Shown here: in pieces, positions 7,624 through 16,292 of the stretch
Position numbering within the stretch: position 1 is the first letter of the stretch
Layout: every line of letters starts with the position of its first letter
Source: QHCF01 sp003244275
Lineage (GTDB): Bacteria > Actinomycetota > Acidimicrobiia > Acidimicrobiales > QHCF01
NCBI GenBank assembly: GCA_036806345.1
Contig: DAIROT010000030.1
Coordinates: forward strand, 1 to 26,511
Direction: 5' to 3'
DNA length: 26,511 nt
Program-made: the position numbers and the translations under genes
Notes under the pieces: model-generated
Database searches by the model: none
Told to the model about the DNA's origin: nothing
Seen by the model: the letters and a program-made list of their open reading frames with translations, nothing else

Positions 7624-8457
7624 TCAAGAGTCGTTGAACTGATCGGGATCAGGGCCGAGGCGCTGGTTGGTGCCCAGCCCGCTGAGGACGGCCACCTCCT
7701 CCTCGGTCAGCTGGAAGCCGAACACGTCGATGTTGGACCGGATGCGCTCGGGAGTCACCGACTTGGGAATAGCCACGTTGCCCATCTGGATGTGCCAGCG
7801 CAGCACCGCCTGGGCCGGTGACACGCCATGGGCGGCTGCCAGCTCGGCCACCGCGGGATCGTCCAGCAGGCCCTTGCCGGCCCCGATAGGGCTCCACGCC
7901 TCGGTCACGATGCCGTGTCGAGAGTGGAAGTCCTGACTCTCGTTCTGCGGGAAACCCGGGTGGACCTCGATCTGGTTGACTGCCGGCACCACGCTGGCCA
8001 TCGCCAACAGCTGGCGCAGGTGGGTGGCGGTGAAGTTGCAGACGCCTACGGCCCTGGCCCCGCCCTCTGCGTAGATCTTCTCCAAGGCCTCCCACGTCGG
8101 CCCGAAGTTGTCTCGGGCCGGTGTCGGCCAGTGGATCAGGTACATGTCCAGCACATCCAGGCCCAGGCGGCTTCGACTGGCGTCGAACGCCTTCAGAGTC
8201 TTGTCGTAGCCGTGGTCGTTGTTCCAGACCTTGGTGGTGACAAAGATTTCATCCCTCGGAACGCCGCTGCCGGCGATGGCTCGACCCACGCCCTCCTCGT
8301 TGCCGTAGGCGGCAGCGGTGTCGATCAGCCGGTAGCCGGAGTCGAGAGCGGTACCCACCGCCTCGACCACCTGGTCGGGAGGGACCTGGAACACGCCAAA
8401 GCCCAGCTGAGGTATCTGGACGTCGTTGTTGAGCACCATGTTGGGAACAAGAGCCAT
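7624..8457 (-). CDS. Aldo/keto reductase
   Basis: A 277-residue NADPH-dependent carbonyl reductase, close to the family's usual length. The catalytic tetrad is in its standard place: Asp46 (LIDTAAAYG), Tyr51, Lys76 (VTTKVWN) and His109 (YLIHWP). The C-terminal cofactor motif AIPKSVTPERIRSN is present. The best match in style is the 2,5-diketo-gluconate reductase-like branch, but the substrate cannot be read from the sequence. ATG 8457 is chosen because the homologous N-terminus (NDVQIPQLGFG) follows directly; an upstream in-frame ATG at 8490 would add 11 residues. It is divergent from the molybdenum oxidoreductase operon across 77 bases, so the two might share regulation of aldehyde metabolism; that link is inference. 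Confidence 0.93.
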   Translation of the reverse strand: MALVPNMVLNNDVQIPQLGFGVFQVPPDQVVEAVGTALDSGYRLIDTAAAYGNEEGVGRAIAGSGVPRDEIFVTTKVWNNDHGYDKTLKAFDASRSRLGLDVLDMYLIHWPTPARDNFGPTWEALEKIYAEGGARAVGVCNFTATHLRQLLAMASVVPAVNQIEVHPGFPQNESQDFHSRHGIVTEAWSPIGAGKGLLDDPAVAELAAAHGVSPAQAVLRWHIQMGNVAIPKSVTPERIRSNIDVFGFQLTEEEVAVLSGLGTNQRLGPDPDQFNDS

Positions 8458-8534
8458 GAGATCAGCCTGCCCAGGTTCACCGGGTGCCAACCATCCGTCG
8501 AGTAGCCGGGGCCGAAAGTGGGAAGGTAGGAGCC

Positions 8535-9038
8535 ATGGAAGCCGACATCACCCTGCGGGTCAACGGAGCCGCTTACCCGGTCCGGCTCGACACCCGCACC
8601 ACCATTCTGGACGCCCTACGGGAGCACCTCGGGCTCACGGGAGCCAAGAACGGATGTGACCACGGCCAGTGCGGCGCCTGCACCGTCCTGATTGATGGTC
8701 GACGGGCCAACAGCTGCCTGGCCCTGGCCGTGGCCCACCAGGACCAGGAGATCCTCACCATCGAGGGCCTGGCCGAGGGAGATGCGCTACACCGCCTCCA
8801 GCAGGCCTTCATCGACCACGACGGCCTCCAGTGCGGGTACTGCACCCCCGGCCAGATCTGCTCTGCCCTCGGGATGCTGAAAGAGGTCGAGGCCGGCTGG
8901 GCCAGCTCGGTGACCGAGGATCTGAATGGGCCGATCGTTCTCGACGAGGACGAGGTCAGGGAGCGGATGAGTGGCAACCTGTGTCGTTGCGGGGCTTACG
9001 CCAACATGGTGCCAGCCATCATCGAGGTCGCCTCTTGA
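8535..9038 (+). CDS. Molybdenum aldehyde oxidoreductase, 2Fe-2S subunit (PaoA/YagT-like)
   Basis: A 167-residue iron-sulfur subunit of the xanthine oxidase family. The plant-ferredoxin-type cluster is held by Cys41, Cys46, Cys49 and Cys61, and the second cluster by Cys100, Cys103, Cys150 and Cys152 (CGYC and CRC motifs). It passes electrons from the molybdenum centre to FAD. The start is ATG 8535, with GGTAGGAG ending 2 bases before it; an upstream in-frame ATG at 8484 has no such site. Unlike E. coli PaoA there is no twin-arginine signal, so the complex is predicted to be cytoplasmic. The stop overlaps the next gene as TTGA. Confidence 0.94.
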   Translation: MEADITLRVNGAAYPVRLDTRTTILDALREHLGLTGAKNGCDHGQCGACTVLIDGRRANSCLALAVAHQDQEILTIEGLAEGDALHRLQQAFIDHDGLQCGYCTPGQICSALGMLKEVEAGWASSVTEDLNGPIVLDEDEVRERMSGNLCRCGAYANMVPAIIEVAS

Positions 9039-10030
9039 ATCCGTTTCGCTACGAACGAGCCGCGGACGTCGGCACTGCCATCGCCACGCTGCGCCAGAGC
9101 CCCGCGGGGATGTTCCTCGGCGGGGGCACCAACCTGGTGGACCTGATGAAATTGGGAGTGGCCACCCCGGACCTGCTGGTCGACGTCAACCACCTGCCCC
9201 TCCACCGGGTGGAGCCCCTGGCCGACGGTGGGCTGAGGGTGGGGGCCGGGGTCCGCAATGCCGACCTGGCCGCCGACCCCACCGTTCGGGCCCGCTACCC
9301 GATGCTGGCCGAGGCGCTGCTCTCCGGCGCCTCCGGTCAGCTGCGCAACCTGGCCACCACCGGGGGGAACCTCCTGCAGCGCACCCGCTGCGTGTACTTC
9401 CAGGACGTGACCACCCCATGCAACAAGCGTGAACCTGGCTCCGGCTGCCCAGCCATCGACGGCTACAACCGGTACATGGCCATCCTGGGGGCCTCGGGGC
9501 AGTGTGTGGCCACCCATCCCAGCGACATGGCCGTGGCCCTGGTTGCCCTGGACGCCGTGGTGCGGGTCACGGGGCCTGGAGGCGAGCGCGCCATCCCGGC
9601 CACCGAACTGCACCGCTTGCCCGGCGAGGAACCGTGGCGCGACACCGTCCTGGAGCCGGGCGAGCTGATCACGGCGGTAGACCTACCTGAGCTCCCGATG
9701 GCCAGGCGCTCCCACTACCGCAAGGTCAGGGACCGGGCGTCCTACGCCTTCGCCCTGGTCTCGGTGGCGGCCGCCTTGGAGCAGGCTGAGGACGGGACCG
9801 TGACCGACGTCCGCCTGGCCCTCGGCGGAGTGGCGCATCGGCCCTGGCGGGCGTGGCGGGCCGAGGAGACGCTGCGGGGTGCCCCGGCGACCGATGAGTC
9901 GTTCCGCACAGCGGTCGAGGCCGAGCTGGCCGACGCTCGACCGCTGTCCGGCAACGCCTTCAAGGTGCGCCTGGCGGTCAACACCGTGGTCTCGACCTTA
10001 CGCGGCCTCACCAGGAGGGTTGCGCCATGA
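9035..10030 (+). CDS. Molybdenum aldehyde oxidoreductase, FAD subunit (PaoB/YagS-like)
   Basis: A 331-residue FAD-binding subunit, read from TTG 9035, which overlaps the previous stop. FAD motifs are MFLGGGTNLVDLMKLG (26-41) and TTGGNLL (108-114). The loop with Cys119, Cys129 and Cys138 (TRCVYF, PCNKREPGSGC) matches the insertion in the PaoB/YagS branch that carries an extra [4Fe-4S] cluster, setting this enzyme apart from ordinary xanthine dehydrogenases. A CO-dehydrogenase flavoprotein C-terminal domain follows (about 215-325). It ends in an ATGA overlap with the large subunit gene. Confidence 0.93.
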   Translation: MNPFRYERAADVGTAIATLRQSPAGMFLGGGTNLVDLMKLGVATPDLLVDVNHLPLHRVEPLADGGLRVGAGVRNADLAADPTVRARYPMLAEALLSGASGQLRNLATTGGNLLQRTRCVYFQDVTTPCNKREPGSGCPAIDGYNRYMAILGASGQCVATHPSDMAVALVALDAVVRVTGPGGERAIPATELHRLPGEEPWRDTVLEPGELITAVDLPELPMARRSHYRKVRDRASYAFALVSVAAALEQAEDGTVTDVRLALGGVAHRPWRAWRAEETLRGAPATDESFRTAVEAELADARPLSGNAFKVRLAVNTVVSTLRGLTRRVAP

Positions 10031-12144
10031 CAGCTCAGTCGACAACCGCTCCCGAGCGCATGGACGTCCACGCCATCGGCGCCAGCCTGTCTCGTCTGGA
10101 CGGTCCGGCCAAGGTCACCGGGTCGGCCCGCTACGCGTTCGAGCAGCCGGTCCCCGAACCCCTCTACCTCCATCCGCTGCAGGCCACCATCGCCGCTGGG
10201 CGGGTCACCTCCATCGACACTGGCGCGGCCATGGCGGAGACGGGGGTGCTGGCGGTGCTCACCCACCTCAACGCCCTTCGGGTGGCCTCGACCGACGATC
10301 CCGAGCTCGCCATCCTGCAATCCGACCGGGTGGCCTTTCGGGGCCAGCTGCTGGGCGGGGTGATCGCCGAGAGCTCCGAGGCCGCCAGACACGCGGCCAG
10401 CCTGATCGACATCACCTACCAGCCCAGTCACCACCAAGCGGAGCTGCGGGCTGACAGCGACGACCTGTACGCCCCGGAGCAGCTCAACGCCGGCTTCCCT
10501 ACCGACACCTGCCAGGGCGACGTGGACCAGGCCCTGGTGTCAGCCGCCCGGGTGGTGGATCAGCACTACACCACCGCCATGTACCACAACAACCCGATGG
10601 AGCCCCACGCCACCGTGGCCATCTGGTCAGACGACGGGCTCACTCTGTATGACTCCACCCAGGGTGTGCACCAGGTACGCCAGGTGGTTGCCCCCGTGCT
10701 CGGCCTCGATCCCGACCGGGTGCGGGTGATCTCACCCCATGTGGGCGGTGGCTTCGGCTCCAAGGGCGTGCCCCACGCCCACGTCATCCTGGCCGCCATG
10801 GCCGCCCAGCTGGTCGCCGGCCGACCAGTGAAGCTGGCGCTCACCCGCCAGCAGATGTTCGCCCTGGTGGGATACCGGACACCTACTATTCAACACGTCC
10901 GCCTGGGCGCCGATGCCGACGGCCGCCTGTCGGCCATCAGCAACGACGTGGTGGAGCTGACGTCGCGCTGGAAGGAGTTCGCCGAGCAGACCGGCGCGCC
11001 GACCCGGATCATGTATGCCGCGCCCAATCGGCGCACCACCCACCGTCTGGCCCCACTGGACCTGCCCGTGCCCTCCTGGATGCGGGCCCCCGGCGAGTGC
11101 CCGGGGATGTTCGGCCCGGAGGTGGCCATGGACGAGCTGGCCATCGCCTGTGGCCTGGATCCGGTCGAGCTGCGGATCCGCAACGAGCCCGAGGTGGACC
11201 CGGAGTCGGGCCGGCCCTTCTCCAGTCGCAACCTGGTGGCTTGTCTACGGGAGGGTGCCCATCGCTTCGGCTGGGAGAAGCGTGACCCGACGCCCCGCTC
11301 CCGGCGCCAGGAGGGCTGGCTGGTGGGTACCGGGATGGCTTCCTCCACCTACCCGGTCAACCGCATGCCCGGCTCCACCGCTACCATCCGGGCCAGGTCG
11401 GACGGGCGCTTCTCGGTCACCATCGGGGCGGCCGACATCGGGACCGGCACCTGGACCACGCTCACCCAGATCGCCGCCGATGTCCTCGAGGTGCCCATGG
11501 AACGGATCGAGATGCACATCGGGGACACCTCGTTTCCCTTTGCCACCGTGGCCGGAGGCTCGTCCGGCATGACCTGCTGGGGCTCGGCCCTGGTGGAGGC
11601 GGCCGGCAATCTGAGGGCGTGCCTGGATCGTGATCACGCTGGCGTGTTGCCCGCCGAGGGCGTCGAAGCCACCGGTCACCTCCCGGACAATCCATGGAAA
11701 GAGCACTATGCCATGCACGCATTCGGGGCCCAGTTCGCCGAGGTGCGGGTGCACGAGGACACCGGAGAGGTATGCGTCCCTCGCCTCTTGGGGGTGTTCG
11801 CGGCAGGGAGGATCATCAACTCCAAGACCGGGCGGTCCCAGTTCCTCGGGGGGATGACCATGGGGCTGTCCATGGCCCTTCACGAGAACAGCGTGGTCGA
11901 CCCCCGCTACGGCCATGTGGCCAACCATGACTTTGCCGAGTACCACATCGCCACCAACGCCGACGTAGGTTCGGTCGAGGTGCACTGGATCGACGAGGTG
12001 GACCCCTATGTCAACCCAGTGGGGTCCAAGGGGATCGGAGAGCTCGGCATATGTGGCACTGCCGCGGCCGTCGCCAATGCCGCCCACCACGCCACCGGTG
12101 TCAGGGTCCGGGAGCTGCCGGTCACCCTGGACAAGTTCCTGTAG
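10027..12144 (+). CDS. Molybdenum aldehyde oxidoreductase, molybdopterin subunit (PaoC/YagR-like)
   Basis: A 705-residue catalytic subunit that binds the molybdenum cofactor and oxidises aldehydes or N-heterocycles. An N-terminal a/b-hammerhead domain (about 18-125) precedes the cofactor domains. Characteristic motifs are PHVGGGFGSKG, PSWMRAPGECPGMF, the GGSSGMT loop and VGSKGIGELGICG, whose Glu672 is the expected catalytic base. The length is near that of E. coli PaoC. No XdhC, MoaB or MobA-like maturation gene is in the window, so insertion factors must be elsewhere. Substrate specificity cannot be read from the sequence; the adjacent aldo/keto reductase suggests carbonyl chemistry. Confidence 0.94.
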   Translation: MTAQSTTAPERMDVHAIGASLSRLDGPAKVTGSARYAFEQPVPEPLYLHPLQATIAAGRVTSIDTGAAMAETGVLAVLTHLNALRVASTDDPELAILQSDRVAFRGQLLGGVIAESSEAARHAASLIDITYQPSHHQAELRADSDDLYAPEQLNAGFPTDTCQGDVDQALVSAARVVDQHYTTAMYHNNPMEPHATVAIWSDDGLTLYDSTQGVHQVRQVVAPVLGLDPDRVRVISPHVGGGFGSKGVPHAHVILAAMAAQLVAGRPVKLALTRQQMFALVGYRTPTIQHVRLGADADGRLSAISNDVVELTSRWKEFAEQTGAPTRIMYAAPNRRTTHRLAPLDLPVPSWMRAPGECPGMFGPEVAMDELAIACGLDPVELRIRNEPEVDPESGRPFSSRNLVACLREGAHRFGWEKRDPTPRSRRQEGWLVGTGMASSTYPVNRMPGSTATIRARSDGRFSVTIGAADIGTGTWTTLTQIAADVLEVPMERIEMHIGDTSFPFATVAGGSSGMTCWGSALVEAAGNLRACLDRDHAGVLPAEGVEATGHLPDNPWKEHYAMHAFGAQFAEVRVHEDTGEVCVPRLLGVFAAGRIINSKTGRSQFLGGMTMGLSMALHENSVVDPRYGHVANHDFAEYHIATNADVGSVEVHWIDEVDPYVNPVGSKGIGELGICGTAAAVANAAHHATGVRVRELPVTLDKFL

Positions 12145-12163
12145 TGGGCCCAGGGGCATTGGG

Positions 12164-12169
12164 TAGGCT
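12164..12169 (+). promoter_or_regulatory. Possible -10 (TAGGCT) of hen1
   Basis: TAGGCT lies 20 bases before the hen1 ATG in the 45-base gap after the oxidoreductase operon. No clear -35 is seen, so read-through from upstream is equally possible. Confidence 0.25.
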
Positions 12170-12189
12170 CTTCGCACCGCCCGTTCTTC

Positions 12190-13590
12190 ATGCTCCTCAC
12201 CATCTCCACGACCCATCAACCCGCCACTGATCTGGGCTTCCTGCTGCACAAGAACCCCGACCGGCATCAAACCGTGGGGCTCAGCTTCGGAGTGGCCCAC
12301 GTCATCTACCCTGAAGCCTCCCCGCAGCGCTGCACGGCCGCCCTGGTGGTCGACGTCGACCCCATTGGCCTGGTGCGCGACCGACGAGGTCGGCCCGGCA
12401 GCAACTTCTCCCTCGCCCAGTACGTCAACGACCGACCCTACGTCGCTTCTTCTTTCATGTCCGTCGCCTTGGCCAGGGTCTTCTCCACCGCTCTGAGCGG
12501 ACGGAGCAAAGAGCGACCAGAGGTGGCAGACCGGGAGATCCCCCTCGAGGCCAACCTGGCGGTCGTGCCCTGCCGGGGTGGTGAGAGCGTGCTCCGGCGA
12601 TTGTTCGAGCCCCTCGGTTACACCGTCGACGCCTCGACCATCCCCTTGGACACCCACTTTCCAGCTTGGGGAAACAGCCGCTACCTGGCCGTCCGGCTGA
12701 GGGCGACGACCAAGGTGAAGGACCTGCTGGAGCACCTCTTCGTGCTGTTGCCAGTGCTGGACGACGACAAGCACTACTGGGTCGGACCGGACGAGGTCGA
12801 CAAGCTGTTGCGTCGCGGCGGCGAGTGGCTGGCCGGTCATCCCGATCGAGAGCTGATCGCCCAGCGCTACCTGCGCCACGACCGACACCTGGCCCAGCAG
12901 GCCATGGCTCACCTCCTGGCCGACGAACCAGTCGATCCCGACGTAGCCGTGGCGGCCCACGACGCCGAGGAGGACACGGTGGAGCGGCGGATCAGCCTGG
13001 GCGAGCAGCGCATGGCGGCGGTTGCCGACGCCCTCGTCTCCGCCGGCGCCCGTCGGGTGGTCGACCTCGGCTGTGGCCAGGGCAAGCTGATCCGAGCACT
13101 CCTGGCCGTCCCCTCCATTGACTATGTCGTGGGGGTCGACGTCTCCCACCGGGCCCTCGAGGTGGCCGCCCGGCGGCTCCACCTCGACACAATGGCCCCT
13201 CGCCAGCGTCAGCGGGTCGAACTGCTGCAGGGATCGCTGACCTACCGTGACCAGCGCTTGGCCGGCTTCGACGCCGCGGTGCTGGCGGAGGTGATCGAGC
13301 ACCTGGATCCACCGCGGCTGGGCAGCTTCGAGCGGGTGGTGTTCGCCCACGCCCGCCCGGGCGTGGTGGTGCTCACCACCCCCAACGTCGAGTACAACGT
13401 CCGGTTCGAAAACTTGCCAGCGGGGGATCTGCGCCACCGCGACCATCGCTTCGAGTGGAACCGCGACCAATTGGCCACATGGTCGAGTCAGGTGGCCCAG
13501 CGCCATGGCTACCAGGTGGACATCTCGGGTATCGGCCCAACCGACCCCGAGGTTGGCTCCCCCACCCAGATGGCGGTCTTCTCCAGATGA
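12190..13590 (+). CDS. hen1: 3'-terminal RNA ribose 2'-O-methyltransferase Hen1
   Basis: A 466-residue protein. The N-terminal ~250 residues are the Hen1-specific domain that in the known bacterial system contacts Pnkp. The C-terminal methyltransferase has the SAM loop VDLGCGQG (291-298), the metal-binding EVIEH (Glu367, Glu370, His371) and the second half of the site in HRDHRFEW (His416, His419). It methylates the 2'-OH of the 3' end at an RNA break before ligation, protecting the repaired site from renewed cleavage by ribotoxins. The pnkp gene starts 13 bases downstream, so the two are probably co-transcribed. All key residues are present and the assignment is firm. Confidence 0.95.
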   Translation: MLLTISTTHQPATDLGFLLHKNPDRHQTVGLSFGVAHVIYPEASPQRCTAALVVDVDPIGLVRDRRGRPGSNFSLAQYVNDRPYVASSFMSVALARVFSTALSGRSKERPEVADREIPLEANLAVVPCRGGESVLRRLFEPLGYTVDASTIPLDTHFPAWGNSRYLAVRLRATTKVKDLLEHLFVLLPVLDDDKHYWVGPDEVDKLLRRGGEWLAGHPDRELIAQRYLRHDRHLAQQAMAHLLADEPVDPDVAVAAHDAEEDTVERRISLGEQRMAAVADALVSAGARRVVDLGCGQGKLIRALLAVPSIDYVVGVDVSHRALEVAARRLHLDTMAPRQRQRVELLQGSLTYRDQRLAGFDAAVLAEVIEHLDPPRLGSFERVVFAHARPGVVVLTTPNVEYNVRFENLPAGDLRHRDHRFEWNRDQLATWSSQVAQRHGYQVDISGIGPTDPEVGSPTQMAVFSR

Positions 13591-13603
13591 GCCCGGGCCT
13601 GCA

Positions 13604-16135
13604 ATGACCATCAAACTGCCCCAGCTGTCGCTGGTCGTGCTGGTCGGTGTGTCGGGCTCCGGCAAGTCAACCTTCGCCGCCCGCCACTTCCTGCCCAGCG
13701 AGGTGCTGTCCTCGGATTTCTGCCGCGGCCTGGTCAGCGATGACCAGAACGACCAGGAGGCGACCGGCTCGGCTTTCGAGGTGCTGCATTTTATCGCCGG
13801 CAAGCGCCTGGAGGCCGGCCGGCTCACGGTCATCGACGCCACCAATGTGCAAGCAGAGGCCAGGCGGCCATTGGTGGCGCTGGCCAAGGAGCATCACGTA
13901 CTGGCTGTGGCCGTGGTCCTCGATGTGCCCGAGGGAGTGTGCGCGGCCAGGAACGCCTTGCGCCCTGATCGCCAGTTCGGCTCGCATGTGCTGCGCAATC
14001 AGCGCTCTCAGCTCCGCCGTTCCCTGCGCGGGCTGAGGCGTGAGGGTTTCCACCGCGTCCATGTGCTCTCCGGTGAGGACGAGATCAGGGATGTCAGCTT
14101 CGAGCGGGAGCCCCTGTGGAACGACCGACGCAGCGACTCGGGGCCATTCGACATCATCGGGGACGTCCACGGCTGCCAGACCGAGATGATCGAGCTCTTG
14201 CGCCTCCTCGGCTACGAGGTGGCACCCGACGCCACCACGGCCCGCCACCCGGAGGGGCGCCGGGCGCTCTTCCTCGGTGACCTGGTGGACCGGGGACCGG
14301 CCACGCCCGACGTGCTCCGCCTGGCCATGGGGATGGTGGCCGACGGCACGGCCCTGTGCATCCCGGGGAACCACGAGGTCAAACTGCTTCGGGCCCTCAA
14401 CGGCAAACAGGTGACCACCAGCCACGGCCTGGCCCTGACCCTCGAACAGCTGGCTGAGGAACCGCCGGACTTCTCCCACGCAGTCGCCAAGTTCATCGAC
14501 CAGCTGATCAGCCACTACATCCTCGACCAGGGTCGCCTGGTGGTGGCTCATGCCGGCCTGGCCGAGCGAATGCACGGCCGGGCGTCCGGCGCAGTGCGTT
14601 CGTTCGCCCTCTACGGTGACACCACCGGTGAGACCGACGAGTACGGCCTACCGGTTCGCTACCCCTGGGCCGAGGACTACCGGGGCGATGCCCTGGTCGT
14701 CTATGGGCATACCCCGGTGCCCGAGGCAATTTGGATGAACAAGACCATCTGCATCGACACCGGCTGCGTCTTCGGCGGACGGCTGTCGGCCTTGCGCTAC
14801 CCCGAACGCCAGCTCGTCTCGGTACCCGCACACGAGGTCTACTACCAGCCGGTCCGCCCGCTCGCACCTCCCGAGGCGGCCAGCCGTGCGCCCGGCGACC
14901 TCGACATCCAAGACGTGATCGGCAAGCGGATGGTCGAGACCCGGCTGGCCCGTTCGGTCACCATCCGTGAAGAGAACGCCATCGCTGCCCTGGAGGTCAT
15001 GAGCCGCTTCGCCGTGGACCCCAGATGGCTGATCTATCTGCCGCCCACCATGTCACCCCCGGCAACGTCGAACATCGAAGGCCTCCTGGAGCATCCGCTC
15101 GAGGCGTTCGCCGCCTACCGGGCAGGGGGCGTGGGCCAGGTCGTCTGCGAGGAGAAGCACATGGGCTCCCGGGCGGTGGTGATAGTGGGCCGGGACTCGG
15201 CCGTGACGACGCGCCGTTTTGGGCTCGATTCGACCGCGGCCGGTGCCATCTTCACCCGCACCGGCCGCCCCTTCTTCTCGGACCCGACAACAGAGCGTGC
15301 CCTGCTCGACAAGGTCCGAGCCGCCCTCGATCACACCGGGCTCTGGACGGAGCTGGACACGGACTGGCTGGCGCTGGATTGTGAGCTGATGCCCTGGTCG
15401 GCCAAGGCCGAGGATCTGCTCCGGCGCCAGTACGCGGCGGTCGGAACGGCCGCCACCCACGCCCTGGCCGACGAGAAAGCCGCGATCGAGGCGGCCATGG
15501 GCCGGGGCGTCGATGCCGGAGACCTGATCGACCGCGTCCGCCAGAGCTCGGAGATGGCAAATGGCTTCATCGCCGCCTACCGCCGGTACTGCTGGCCGGT
15601 GGAGACCGTCGCCGACCTGCGGCTGGCGCCTTTTCAGATCCTGGCGGGAGAGGGCCGGGTCCACGCTCTGGCTGACCACCGCTGGCACCTGAGCGTGCTG
15701 GGGCATCTCGGCGCGGCGGATCCAGGTATTTTTCGCCAAACGCGGTCGGTAGTGGTCGAGCTCGATGTACCGGCTTCGGTCGATGCCGGCATCACCTGGT
15801 GGGAGCAGCTCACCCTCGCCGGGAGCGAGGGCATGGTGGTCAAGCCCGTCCAGGTCGTCCACCGTGGGCCCAAGGGCCTGGTCCAGCCCGGGATCAAGTG
15901 CCGGGGCCGTGAGTACCTGCGCATCATCTACGGGCCCGAGTACACCGCAGAGCGCCACCTCTCGCGCCTGCGATCACGGGGACTCGGGCACAAGCGATCG
16001 CTGGCCCAGCGGGAGTTCGCCCTCGGTATCGAAGCGTTGGAGCGCTTCGTCGCGGCAGAACCGCTGTACCGGGTGCATGAGTGCGTCTTCGGGGTGCTGG
16101 CCCTGGAGAGCGAGCCGGTGGATCCCCGGCTCTAG
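13604..16135 (+). CDS. pnkp: Polynucleotide kinase-phosphatase-ligase Pnkp (RNA repair)
   Basis: An 843-residue trifunctional enzyme, slightly shorter than the Clostridium thermocellum protein. The kinase domain (about 1-165) has P-loop GVSGSGKST (15-23, Lys21). The metallophosphatase domain has DIIGDVHG (183-190), GDLVDRG (Asp226, Arg230), GNHE (Asn256-Glu258), VVAHAGL and VYGHTPVPEA. The C-terminal adenylyltransferase/ligase has nucleotidyl lysine Lys518 in EEKHMGSRA, with downstream motifs LDCELMPW and GMVVKP. Together with Hen1 it heals 5'-OH and 2',3'-cyclic phosphate ends and seals them. ATG 13604 is chosen because the P-loop follows directly. There is little Shine-Dalgarno, consistent with coupling to hen1. 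Confidence 0.96.
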   Translation: MTIKLPQLSLVVLVGVSGSGKSTFAARHFLPSEVLSSDFCRGLVSDDQNDQEATGSAFEVLHFIAGKRLEAGRLTVIDATNVQAEARRPLVALAKEHHVLAVAVVLDVPEGVCAARNALRPDRQFGSHVLRNQRSQLRRSLRGLRREGFHRVHVLSGEDEIRDVSFEREPLWNDRRSDSGPFDIIGDVHGCQTEMIELLRLLGYEVAPDATTARHPEGRRALFLGDLVDRGPATPDVLRLAMGMVADGTALCIPGNHEVKLLRALNGKQVTTSHGLALTLEQLAEEPPDFSHAVAKFIDQLISHYILDQGRLVVAHAGLAERMHGRASGAVRSFALYGDTTGETDEYGLPVRYPWAEDYRGDALVVYGHTPVPEAIWMNKTICIDTGCVFGGRLSALRYPERQLVSVPAHEVYYQPVRPLAPPEAASRAPGDLDIQDVIGKRMVETRLARSVTIREENAIAALEVMSRFAVDPRWLIYLPPTMSPPATSNIEGLLEHPLEAFAAYRAGGVGQVVCEEKHMGSRAVVIVGRDSAVTTRRFGLDSTAAGAIFTRTGRPFFSDPTTERALLDKVRAALDHTGLWTELDTDWLALDCELMPWSAKAEDLLRRQYAAVGTAATHALADEKAAIEAAMGRGVDAGDLIDRVRQSSEMANGFIAAYRRYCWPVETVADLRLAPFQILAGEGRVHALADHRWHLSVLGHLGAADPGIFRQTRSVVVELDVPASVDAGITWWEQLTLAGSEGMVVKPVQVVHRGPKGLVQPGIKCRGREYLRIIYGPEYTAERHLSRLRSRGLGHKRSLAQREFALGIEALERFVAAEPLYRVHECVFGVLALESEPVDPRL

Positions 16136-16238
16136 GCACGGCCCGTTCCCCGTGTGGTGTGGTTGGTGTGGTCAATGGAGTTCTTGTTGTCTGAGTTCAT
16201 GTGACATTCGGGTGCCATTTCGATGTGGAGGTAACGCA

Positions 16239-16292
16239 GTGGCGATCAGAGCGGACAGAATGTGCCATGGCCGCCATCGCCACCATCGCTGA
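16239..16292 (+). other. Possible 17-codon upstream ORF overlapping the aconitase start
   Basis: GGAGG at 16227-16231 lies 7 bases before GTG 16239, the best ribosome-binding site in this region, but that GTG is out of frame with aconitase. It opens a 17-residue frame with a C-terminus rich in Cys, His and Arg (CHGRHRHHR) and stops at 16290-16292, 26 bases inside the aconitase gene. The rest of the 131-base gap (16136-16266) is less GC-rich and probably holds the aconitase promoter, though I cannot place -35 and -10 boxes with confidence. Confidence 0.3.

Noticed and set aside
7760..7790. GGGAAT inside the aldo/keto reductase region
   Set aside because: No GTT at 17-19 bases and no downstream gene start; chance match.
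11245..13887. 880-codon minus-strand open frame
   Set aside because: It lies antisense to paoC, hen1 and pnkp, which have full sets of family motifs; the translation is Gly/His/Val-rich with no domain. It is a by-product of high GC.
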